Origin: Neptuniibacter sp. | Lineage (GTDB): Bacteria > Pseudomonadota > Gammaproteobacteria > Pseudomonadales > Balneatricaceae | Length of the DNA: 5,320 nt | Direction: 5' to 3' | Assembly: GCA_030149405.1 (NCBI GenBank) | Contig: JASBRM010000149.1 | Span: forward strand, 1-5,320 | In this document: positions 1 through 4,832 of the stretch, piece after piece | Layout: each line of letters begins with the position of its first letter | Numbering within the stretch: position 1 is the stretch's first letter | Made by a program: the position numbers and the translations under genes | The notes under the pieces: model-generated | Seen by the model: only the letters and a program-made list of their open reading frames with translations | Told to the model about the DNA's origin: nothing | Databases searched by the model: none

Positions 1-24
1 CCTCACAAGCGATACGCTTTGAGG
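1..24 (+). other. Hairpin upstream of first tRNA-Glu
   Basis: The first bases form a stem: CCTCA, a bulged C, then AAGCG, loop ATA, closed by CGCTTTGAGG. It has ten pairs with one bulge and stands 9 bp before the tRNA. Its position matches the hairpins in the other spacers of this array, so it may be a spacer of a longer tRNA precursor. It is not followed by a T tract, so I do not call it a terminator. Confidence 0.4.
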
Positions 25-33
25 TATTGCAGC

Positions 34-109
34 GTCCCATTCGTCTAGTGGTCTAGGACACCGCCCTTTCACTGCGGTAACAGGGGTTCGAACCCCCTAT
101 GGGACGCCA
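34..109 (+). tRNA. tRNA-Glu (UUC), copy 1, with a stem mismatch
   Basis: This is a complete 76-nt tRNA with encoded CCA. The 7-bp acceptor stem pairs GTCCCAT with ATGGGAC, the discriminator is G, and the T arm is CAGGGG-TTCGAAC-CCCCT. The anticodon TTC lies at 68-70, so it reads Glu codons GAA/GAG. It is identical to the copy at 237-312 except for T73 in place of G. That base is tRNA position 39, facing C31 (base 65), so the top pair closing the anticodon loop is a C-U mismatch here. The remaining four anticodon-stem pairs are intact. No promoter is visible in the 33 bases before it; it probably belongs to a longer array starting upstream. Confidence 0.95.
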
Positions 110-123
110 TTCTCTTTGAGAAT
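109..123 (+). other. Spacer hairpin between tRNA-Glu and tRNA-Gly
   Basis: ATTCTC-TTT-GAGAAT is a perfect 6-bp stem with a 3-nt loop, beginning on the last base of the CCA of the first tRNA. Such short stems in tRNA precursors may guide RNase cleavage of the 3' trailers. No U tract follows, so it is not a terminator. The role is inferred; the stem is seen directly. Confidence 0.4.
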
Positions 124-130
124 ATGATTT

Positions 131-205
131 GCGGGAATAGCTCAGTGGTAGAGCACAACCTTGCCAAGGTTGGGGTCGCGAGTTCGAACCTCGTTTCCCG
201 CTCCA
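131..205 (+). tRNA. tRNA-Gly (GCC)
   Basis: A complete 75-nt tRNA with encoded CCA. The acceptor stem pairs GCGGGAA with TTCCCGC, the discriminator is T, the anticodon stem pairs CAACC with GGTTG around the loop TTGCCAA, and the anticodon GCC is at 163-165. The T arm carries GTTCGAAC. It reads Gly codons GGC/GGU. It sits 21 bp after the first tRNA-Glu and 31 bp before the second, all on the same strand, so the three are probably processed from one precursor. Confidence 0.97.
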
Positions 206-227
206 ACTCTTCGGAATATGAAGAGTT
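205..227 (+). other. Spacer hairpin between tRNA-Gly and tRNA-Glu
   Basis: AACTCTTC, loop GGAATAT, then GAAGAGTT form a perfect 8-bp stem starting at the final A of the tRNA-Gly CCA and ending 9 bp before the second tRNA-Glu. It lacks a following T run. As with the other spacer hairpin, it is probably a processing or precursor-folding element. Confidence 0.45.
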
Positions 228-236
228 ACAAGTTGC

Positions 237-312
237 GTCCCATTCGTCTAGTGGTCTAGGACACCGCCCTTTCACGGCGGTAACAGGGGTTCGAACCCCC
301 TATGGGACGCCA
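237..312 (+). tRNA. tRNA-Glu (UUC), copy 2, canonical
   Basis: A complete 76-nt tRNA with encoded CCA and anticodon TTC at 271-273. Its anticodon stem is fully paired (CCGCC with GGCGG), as in the E. coli tRNA-Glu that I recall. It differs from copy 1 at one base only (G276 against T73). The two copies form 76-bp direct repeats 203 bp apart that flank tRNA-Gly, so homologous recombination between them could delete or duplicate the Gly gene. No clear intrinsic terminator for the plus-strand array is visible in the 53 bp that follow. Confidence 0.96.
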
Positions 313-345
313 TTCCTTCTCTGATTTCCCGATTGTTTCATCTAT

Positions 346-377
346 AAAAAATGTTTAAGGCCAGATTAATTCTGACC
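346..377 (-). terminator. Intrinsic terminator of the PA2817-like gene, overlapping its stop
   Basis: On the minus strand GGTCAGA, loop ATTAA, TCTGGCC forms a 7-bp stem (one G-U wobble) at 377-359. A run of six T residues follows at 351-346 after a short TTAAACA linker. The gene's stop codon TAA (368-366) lies within the loop. On the plus strand the same arms contain a C-A mismatch and are followed by purines, so the signal is directional for the minus-strand gene. The 7-nt gap before the T run makes it a moderate rather than a strong terminator. Confidence 0.5.
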
Positions 378-761
378 AAAAACACTCGCACGTTTGTTGA
401 TGTAATCAAATTCTTCGTTCTGCTCTTCAGATTCAAAACGCATTTCATCCAGTTGCTGGAATTTTGCTAATTCATCATCAGTCAGGTTATGGAGGTTGTT
501 GCCGCCAAAATACCAAAGCAGATCACGAGCAATCAGATGGGCGATTTGTGGGTAACGGCGGAATGCTTTATCGATGAAATCTTCGCCGTGTTCGTGAGCA
601 GAGGATGGTGAGTTTTCGAAAGCTTCAATCAGAGTTTTAAATTCATCTATAAACTCAATGTCATCTGAGGTTGGGTTCTCAGATTTAAACGGATCGCGGT
701 TGATGAAATTATTGTAAGCAATTTTCAGAAAATTAAGGTGATGTTGCTGGTAAGATGTCAT
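366..761 (-). CDS. PA2817-family small conserved protein, function unknown
   Basis: A 131-residue soluble, acidic protein with no signal peptide or membrane segment. Its central stretch, with the residues RDLLWYFGGNNLHNL at about 83-97, matches my memory of the PA2817 family of gammaproteobacteria, whose function is not known. I chose the ATG at 761-759. It is preceded by GGAG with a 5-nt gap on the minus strand, and it yields a natural MTSYQQHHLNFL start. An upstream in-frame ATG at 845 would add 28 residues, but those are encoded mostly by the inserted repeat element, so I reject that start. The gene converges on the tRNA array and diverges from yadG. In Pseudomonas aeruginosa the namesake lies, as I recall, near yadGH-like genes and a Glu/Gly tRNA cluster, which supports the assignment. 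Expression may be altered by the insertion 22 bp before the start. Confidence 0.7.
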   Translation of the reverse strand: MTSYQQHHLNFLKIAYNNFINRDPFKSENPTSDDIEFIDEFKTLIEAFENSPSSAHEHGEDFIDKAFRRYPQIAHLIARDLLWYFGGNNLHNLTDDELAKFQQLDEMRFESEEQNEEFDYINKRASVFGQN

Positions 762-776
762 GCGAACTCCAGTATA
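762..776 (-). promoter_or_regulatory. Ribosome binding site deciding the PA2817-like start
   Basis: Read on the minus strand, GGAG is followed by TTCGC and then ATG at 761, a good Shine-Dalgarno arrangement. It lies in the native 21 bp left between the start codon and the repeat element. This supports initiation at 761 rather than at the in-frame ATG inside the element. Confidence 0.6.
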
Positions 777-782
777 ATGTCT

Positions 783-814
783 AGGGCCTGTTAGCATTAA
801 TTGGAAGTGCCGCG
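783..814 (+). repeat. Left terminal inverted repeat
   Basis: Outer 20 bp are identical to the reverse complement of the right end; the next 12 bp match at nine positions, ending in a shared GCCGCG. The inner edge lies about 53 bp upstream of the PA2817-like start codon and the outer edge 22 bp upstream. Confidence 0.85.
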
Positions 815-1019
815 TTGCAGCCCCAGTTTGGGATAGACAAGGCACGAGGAGAGACGTTTGGTCATTCCAAAGAAATGACGAGTAACGCCGTATCGCGCAA
901 ATTGGGGCGCAACCCGAAGGGCCAAGGTCATTTCTGCATGATTCGGCGTTGTATTTCGTTTATGTACAACGAGTACACTGCACTCAATACGCCTTGACTC
1001 ATACGTAAATGGCTGTTGG

Positions 1020-1051
1020 CGCGGCTATTCTAATTAATGCTAACAGGCCCT
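1020..1051 (-). repeat. Right terminal inverted repeat
   Basis: Reverse complement of the left end, 29 of 32 positions identical, with 1032-1051 exact. The outer edge is 144 bp upstream of the yadG start codon. Confidence 0.85.
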
Positions 1052-1195
1052 GGTTATTTTAAGCTCCTTTAAGCTTCGGCTCCAAACTCTTAAAGAGAAT
1101 ATTCATACAAAAACAACAGGCTGTTGCATTAGTGGCCATTGAAAAACATGGGATCAGCACCACTTTGTTGGTAAACCATCTGTTCAGGATCATAC
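1052..1195 (+). promoter_or_regulatory. Leader region of the yadGH-queF operon, promoter not resolved
   Basis: These 144 bp separate the repeat element from yadG and should carry the operon promoter unless the element supplies it. I see no convincing -35/-10 pair. Visible structures are an interrupted inverted repeat (CTTTAAG near 1067 with CTTAAAG near 1089) and a compact palindrome at 1114-1126. AGGA at 1186-1189, six bases before the ATG at 1196, is the yadG ribosome binding site. Confidence 0.35.
1114..1126. repeat. Palindrome CAACAG-G-CTGTTG upstream of yadG
   Basis: Two perfect 6-bp arms flank one central G. It is 69 bp before the yadG start codon, a plausible place for an operator or a small hairpin. 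No regulator can be assigned, and a 13-bp palindrome can arise by chance. Confidence 0.3.
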
Positions 1196-2125
1196 ATGTC
1201 GTCTGCTCTTTCTATACGAAACCTAAAGAAAACCTATGACAACGGCTTTGAAGCGCTCAAGGGTATTAGTCTTGATGTAAAAGCCGGGGATTTCTTTGCC
1301 TTGCTGGGACCAAACGGTGCAGGCAAATCAACCACTTTGGGGATTGTGTCTTCGTTAGTTAATAAAACTGAGGGTGAGGTTGAGATCTTTGGTGTTGATC
1401 TGGATAAGGACCTGTCTGCAGCAAAAATGCGCTTAGGCGTGGTGCCTCAGGAATTCAATTTCAACATGTTTGAGAATGTGAAGGATATCCTGATCACGCA
1501 AGCAGGTTATTATGGTATTCCTTATTCAAAAGCATCGGAGCGTGCAGATTACTACCTGAAAAAATTAGGCTTGTGGGAAAAAAGAAACGGGTCTTCACGA
1601 ATGCTGTCGGGTGGTATGAAACGACGTTTGATGATCGCGCGTGCCTTGATGCATGAACCCAAACTTTTGATCCTTGATGAGCCAACGGCTGGAGTAGATA
1701 TTGAATTAAGACGTTCCATGTGGGACTTCTTAAAAGAGATTAATGCCACTGGCACAACAATTATTCTCACTACTCATTATCTCGAAGAAGCAGAAAGTCT
1801 GTGTCGGAATATCGCCATCATTGATCACGGTAACATCATCAAAGACACCAGCATGCGTGAGCTGTTACAGCAACTGAATACCGAGACTTTTATTCTGGAT
1901 CTGGAAGAATCCTTTGAGCAAGCGCCGGAAATAGAAGGTTATGAGGTAACGTTTGAATCAGAACATTGCCTTGAAGTCACGGTTGAAAAAGGGCAGGGCC
2001 TTAATGACCTCTTTACCTTACTGGCTGAGAAGGGTTTTCACGTCAGAAGCATGCGCAATAAGTCCAACCGTCTGGAGGAGCTGTTTGTTTCTCTGGTAGA
2101 TAAAAATCTGAAACAGGAAAACTGA
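1196..2125 (+). CDS. yadG: ABC transporter ATP-binding protein YadG
   Basis: A 309-residue ABC-2-type ATPase, almost the length of E. coli YadG (308 as I recall) and closely similar throughout. The nucleotide-binding domain spans about 5-225: Walker A GPNGAGKST at 38-46, Q-loop Gln85 in VPQEF, signature LSGG at 137-140 followed by MKRR, Walker B LLILDE at 157-162 with catalytic Glu162, D-loop around 165-168, and switch His194 in TTHY. A C-terminal extension (about 225-309) ends in the family's NRLEELFVSLV segment. It is cytosolic and should energise the permease YadH encoded immediately after; the TGA stop shares its A with the yadH ATG. The ATG is supported by AGGA six bases upstream. The substrate of YadGH is not established; the architecture (CcmA/NodI/DrrA-like) suggests export. 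Confidence 0.95.
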   Translation: MSSALSIRNLKKTYDNGFEALKGISLDVKAGDFFALLGPNGAGKSTTLGIVSSLVNKTEGEVEIFGVDLDKDLSAAKMRLGVVPQEFNFNMFENVKDILITQAGYYGIPYSKASERADYYLKKLGLWEKRNGSSRMLSGGMKRRLMIARALMHEPKLLILDEPTAGVDIELRRSMWDFLKEINATGTTIILTTHYLEEAESLCRNIAIIDHGNIIKDTSMRELLQQLNTETFILDLEESFEQAPEIEGYEVTFESEHCLEVTVEKGQGLNDLFTLLAEKGFHVRSMRNKSNRLEELFVSLVDKNLKQEN

Positions 2126-2898
2126 TGCAAGCCCAAGATCTATTTGTTGCTTTTTGGACCATCGTAAGACGAGAGATCAAACGCTTTATGCGTATCTGGG
2201 CTCAGACGCTGTTGCCGCCGGCAATTACGATGACCCTGTATTTCATTATTTTCGGCAATCTGATCGGTAGCCGAATTGGTGAGATGGGTGGGTTTAACTA
2301 TATGGAATATATAGTGCCAGGTTTGATTATGATGTCGGTCATCACCAACTCATACAGTAATGTGGTGTCCTCTTTCTACAGCACTAAGTTCCAGCGTCAT
2401 ATCGAAGAACTCCTGGTTTCCCCGGTGCCGGAATGGGTCATTCTGAGTGGTTATGTGATTGGCGGTGTAACTCGAGGTCTGGCTGTTGGTTTTATCGTTA
2501 CACTACTTTCATTGTTCTTTACCGACCTGCAGGTACAAAACCTGTTTGTAACTATTTCTGTGGTGTTCCTGACCGCGGTCTTATTTGCATTGGGTGGTTT
2601 TATTAATGCAATCTACGCCAACTCATTTGATGACATCGCAATTATCCCAACTTTTGTACTGACACCTCTCACCTATCTGGGCGGTGTGTTTTATTCTATC
2701 CAACTGCTGCCGGAATTCTGGCAGGGAGTATCTCAGCTGAACCCAATTCTCTATATGGTGAATACGTTCCGTTACGGTATCCTAGGTGTGAGTGATATAA
2801 ATGTAGGGTTTGCCTTCACAATGATTTTGCTATTTATTGGAGGCCTGTTTTCATATTCCCTGTATCTGCTGAAAAAAGGCAAAGGAATTCGTAGTTAA
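2125..2898 (+). CDS. yadH: ABC-2 type permease YadH
   Basis: A 257-residue inner-membrane protein of the ABC-2 permease family, very similar to E. coli YadH (256 residues as I recall). About six membrane segments can be seen near residues 25-47, 62-84, 105-132, 138-157, 162-183 and 228-249. The conserved MTLYFIIFGNLIGSRIG stretch (35-51) and the ABC-2 signature region NPILYMVNTFRYGILG (206-221) are intact. It partners with YadG in a putative exporter, two half units of each being expected. The start overlaps the yadG stop by one base (TGATG), and the TAA stop overlaps the queF ATG by one base (TAATG), which implies translational coupling and balanced expression. Confidence 0.95.
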   Translation: MQAQDLFVAFWTIVRREIKRFMRIWAQTLLPPAITMTLYFIIFGNLIGSRIGEMGGFNYMEYIVPGLIMMSVITNSYSNVVSSFYSTKFQRHIEELLVSPVPEWVILSGYVIGGVTRGLAVGFIVTLLSLFFTDLQVQNLFVTISVVFLTAVLFALGGFINAIYANSFDDIAIIPTFVLTPLTYLGGVFYSIQLLPEFWQGVSQLNPILYMVNTFRYGILGVSDINVGFAFTMILLFIGGLFSYSLYLLKKGKGIRS

Positions 2899-3722
2899 TG
2901 AGTGATAAAGAGATCCTGAACCAGTCCCCACTTGGGCAAGACACCCAATACGTCAACACCTATGATCCGGAGTTGCTGTATCCAATAGCGCGTGATCTGA
3001 ATTGGAAAGAGCGGGGCGTTGAGCGTAAAGAATTACCGTTCAAGGGAGTAGATATCTGGAATGCCTATGAGCTGTCCTGGCTGACTCAGCGGGGTAAACC
3101 TGAAGTGAGATTGGCTGAGTTCCGTGTTTTTGCTGACTCCGAAAATATTATCGAGTCCAAGTCATTTAAGCTGTATTTGAACTCCTTCAACTTAAGCCGG
3201 TTTGATTCGGAATCTGACGTTAAAGCGCGCCTTATAGAAGACCTCAGTAAAGCAGCGGGTGGACGAGTTGATGTCCGAATCTACCACCCGGATCAGGCAC
3301 CGGAGTTTGGACAATTTACTGGTTTCTGTATTGATAATCAGGACATAGAAATTGAGCAATACACACCAGCACCTGAGCTTTTGAAAACAGGTGAAGATGA
3401 GGTGGAAGAGGTTTTGTTCAGCCATCTCCTCAAATCCAACTGCCCGGTTACTGGCCAGCCAGACTGGGCCACGGTTGGGATCAGCTACTCAGGTAAAGAG
3501 ATTGATCGTGAAGGTTTACTTCGTTACATCATCTCGTATCGCGAGCATGGCGACTTCCATGAGCAGTGTGTTGAGAAAATTTATATGGATCTCTGGGAAC
3601 GCTGCAAGCCGGATAGTCTGAATGTATATGCTCGTTATGTGCGTCGTGGAGGGTTAGATATCAACCCATTCCGTAGCAATGAAATGGAAGATATCGATAA
3701 CTTACGCTTGAGCCGACAGTAG
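2898..3722 (+). CDS. queF: NADPH-dependent 7-cyano-7-deazaguanine reductase QueF
   Basis: QueF reduces the nitrile of preQ0 to the aminomethyl group of preQ1 using two NADPH, the last free-base step of queuosine synthesis before insertion into tRNA by Tgt. At 274 residues it is the long, two-domain (YqcD-like, E. coli type) form. The QueF motif ESKSFKLY is at 86-93. The catalytic Cys182 lies in SNCPVTGQPDW with the general acid Asp189, and Glu222 in FHEQC is the preQ0-binding glutamate; these match E. coli Cys190, Asp197 and Glu230 with a constant offset of eight. The C-terminal domain ends with RRGGLDINPFRSN. It is cytosolic. Its start is coupled to the yadH stop by a 1-bp overlap, so it is transcribed with the transporter. 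No riboswitch is visible in front of it. Confidence 0.97.
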   Translation: MSDKEILNQSPLGQDTQYVNTYDPELLYPIARDLNWKERGVERKELPFKGVDIWNAYELSWLTQRGKPEVRLAEFRVFADSENIIESKSFKLYLNSFNLSRFDSESDVKARLIEDLSKAAGGRVDVRIYHPDQAPEFGQFTGFCIDNQDIEIEQYTPAPELLKTGEDEVEEVLFSHLLKSNCPVTGQPDWATVGISYSGKEIDREGLLRYIISYREHGDFHEQCVEKIYMDLWERCKPDSLNVYARYVRRGGLDINPFRSNEMEDIDNLRLSRQ

Positions 3723-3736
3723 GAGAGATTATAGTG
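3721..3736 (+). promoter_or_regulatory. Shine-Dalgarno overlapping the queF stop, deciding a GTG start
   Basis: AGGAG at 3721-3725 uses the last two bases of the queF TAG stop codon and is followed after eight bases by GTG at 3734-3736. No ATG is available that would keep the conserved N-terminus, so this site fixes the start and couples translation to queF. Confidence 0.7.
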
Positions 3737-4300
3737 GACGCTATTGAACTGCTGCACAATCGAGTTTCCTGCCCGGCTCTGAATGAACCCGCGCCAACCT
3801 CTGAACAACTGGATATTATTTTTAAAGCCGCTTTGAGAGCACCGGATCATGGTGCAATCAGACCTTGGCGTTTCTTAACGGTACAAGGTGAAAACCGCAA
3901 TCAACTTGGTGAGTTGTTTTTAAAAGCAGCATTATCTGATGGCGAGGAGCTAGCACCAGAGCGCCAGGAAAAGTTTCGTAAAATGCCACTGCGTGCTCCT
4001 CTGGTAATTGTTGTGATTGCAGCAATAAAGGAACACCCTAAAGTGCCTGTATTGGAGCAGGAAGTATCTGCAGGTTGCGCTGCTCAGAATATTCTGCACG
4101 CAGCGCATGCACAGGGTCTGGGTGCAATGTGGCGTACCGGAGATATGGCATATCACCCGGTTGTAAAAGAGGGCTTAGGTGTTGCAGAGGAAGAAACCAT
4201 CATTGGTTTTATCTACATGGGTACTGCAAATAAAATGAGAAAAGCACCTCAACACGATATCGTCAGCTTTGTTTCAGACTGGACCGGGGCTCATGAATAG
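3734..4300 (+). CDS. YdjA-type FMN nitroreductase (GTG start)
   Basis: A 188-residue single-domain flavin oxidoreductase resembling E. coli YdjA (183 residues as I recall), the minimal member of the nitroreductase fold. Recognisable features are the N-terminal MDAIELLHNRVS (FMN-phosphate Arg10 and Ser12), RAPDHGAIRPWRF at 35-47, EQEVSAGCAAQN near 108-119, WRTGD at 133-137 and GFIYMGT at 158-164. It is expected to be a cytosolic FMN-bound homodimer using NAD(P)H; the natural substrate is unknown. The GTG is chosen because AGGAG at 3721-3725, which overlaps the queF TAG stop, lies eight bases upstream and because the YdjA-like MDA(I/L)ELL start aligns there. Where the E. coli protein has Arg-Arg-Ser, this one has Arg-Val-Ser-Cys. 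It continues the operon after an 11-bp gap. Confidence 0.9.
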   Translation: MDAIELLHNRVSCPALNEPAPTSEQLDIIFKAALRAPDHGAIRPWRFLTVQGENRNQLGELFLKAALSDGEELAPERQEKFRKMPLRAPLVIVVIAAIKEHPKVPVLEQEVSAGCAAQNILHAAHAQGLGAMWRTGDMAYHPVVKEGLGVAEEETIIGFIYMGTANKMRKAPQHDIVSFVSDWTGAHE

Positions 4301-4763
4301 AGATCAGCAGGCGACAGAATTTCTGGCCTGGTTAAAAGGCCAGATTCCCATTATCAACCATATGGGATTCGTTCCTCTTAAATGGGATGGCACTACTTTG
4401 CATATGGGTGCTGAACTTGAGCCTAATGTGAATGATAAAGGAACAGGATTTGGTGGCTCTCTGGCGACAGTCGCAACTCTGTGCGGATGGAGCATTGTGA
4501 CTCTGCATCTCCGGGATTTGGGAAGGGATGATGATGTGGTCATAAAAGAAAGCCAGCTTGAATATTTTCGACCCATTACTTCTGATTTTACCGCGGTAAC
4601 TTCATTACCTTCTGCCGAAGAACTCGAAAATTTTGATACCAGAATGTTAGAAAAAGGCAGAGCCAGAATGGAGCTGGTGATCGAGATCAATCAAGATAAT
4701 GAAACGGCATTACGCCTGACCGGTACTTATGTCGCAATGGAAAAAAGAACCCCCGTTTCCTGA
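4293..4763 (+). CDS. YiiD_C-type hotdog thioesterase-like protein
   Basis: A 156-residue protein matching the thioesterase-like domain found at the C-terminus of E. coli YiiD (FabY), here as a stand-alone protein without the N-acetyltransferase domain. The diagnostic stretch NVNDKGTGFGGSLATVATL at about 45-63, followed by GWSIV, is the hotdog helix region; a second conserved part is ESQLEYFRPITSDF near 86-99. It is cytosolic, probably a homodimer acting on an acyl-CoA or acyl-ACP, but the substrate is unknown. I chose the ATG at 4293, which overlaps the nitroreductase stop by 8 bp (ATGAATAG). An in-frame ATG at 4269 would add eight residues and extend the overlap to 32 bp. The upstream GGGG is close (3 nt) and weak, so translation likely depends on coupling. 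It is the last gene of the operon. Confidence 0.8.
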   Translation: MNRDQQATEFLAWLKGQIPIINHMGFVPLKWDGTTLHMGAELEPNVNDKGTGFGGSLATVATLCGWSIVTLHLRDLGRDDDVVIKESQLEYFRPITSDFTAVTSLPSAEELENFDTRMLEKGRARMELVIEINQDNETALRLTGTYVAMEKRTPVS

Positions 4764-4771
4764 AATCTCTC

Positions 4772-4803
4772 TTGACCCTTAAGTTAACTTTAGGGTTTAT
4801 TCT
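4772..4803 (+). promoter_or_regulatory. MerR-family (CueR-like) metal-responsive promoter and operator
   Basis: TTGACC at 4772-4777 is a good -35, and TATTCT at 4798-4803 a fair -10, separated by 20 bp, the overlong spacing typical of promoters activated by MerR-family regulators. The spacer carries an imperfect palindrome at 4775-4796: ACCCT, T, AAGTT then AACTT, T, AGGGT, symmetric except for the T-T pair. Its position relative to -35 and -10 is as in E. coli copA, where CueR twists the DNA. The transcript would begin near 4810, leaving a leader of about 22 nt with AGGA at 4821-4824. The regulator gene is not in the window. The central AAGTTAACTT also recalls the SoxR box, so the exact regulator is uncertain, though the metal ATPase downstream favours CueR or a relative. 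Confidence 0.75.
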
Positions 4804-4832
4804 GTAGTTATCTCATTAACAGGATAACTGTC

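Larger units (their letters stand above)
783..1051. mobile_element. MITE-like non-autonomous insertion with 32-bp terminal inverted repeats
   Basis: The outer 20 bases, AGGGCCTGTTAGCATTAATT, at 783-802 are repeated exactly in reverse complement at 1032-1051. Homology continues inward to 32 bp with three mismatches (783-814 against 1020-1051). The 269-bp unit carries no transposase; the 60-codon frame inside (815-997, TTG start) has no recognisable domain and is probably spurious. Size, inverted ends and intergenic location fit a miniature inverted-repeat transposable element mobilised in trans. There is no exact target duplication. If the ends are set at GGCC, the flanks are CTAG (781-784) and CTGG (1050-1053), a possible decayed 4-bp duplication of the YTAR type seen with IS5-group elements, but this is weak. 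I do not recognise the parent insertion sequence. It occupies the divergent region between the PA2817-like gene and yadG. Confidence 0.75.

Noticed and set aside
34..312. Phage or island attachment site at the tRNA genes
   Set aside because: The only repeat is the full-length second tRNA-Glu; there is no integrase gene or partial tRNA 3' end copy in the window.
124..324. Open frames on both strands across the tRNA array (69-275 minus and 124-324 plus)
   Set aside because: They are translated tRNA sequence, a common artefact; the three tRNAs fold correctly and explain the region.
766..800. Hybrid promoter for the PA2817-like gene made of a TTAATG -35 in the element end and TATACT in the native flank
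   Set aside because: The -35 match is poor and transcription would start within or after the Shine-Dalgarno, leaving the message without its ribosome binding site.
1063..1239. An open frame of roughly 58 codons running through the yadG leader and into yadG (+ strand, another frame)
   Set aside because: It has no clear start with a ribosome binding site, resembles no protein I know, and overlaps the beginning of the well-supported yadG.
4304..4690. A 128-codon minus-strand frame inside the thioesterase gene
   Set aside because: It is antisense to a gene with recognisable family motifs, has no recognisable domain and looks like a codon-bias shadow.
4769..4803. Intrinsic terminator for the yadG operon formed by the palindrome before the metal ATPase
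   Set aside because: The stem is AT-rich with an internal mismatch and almost no loop, and TTTATTCTG is a poor U tract. Placement between -35 and -10 boxes fits an operator better.
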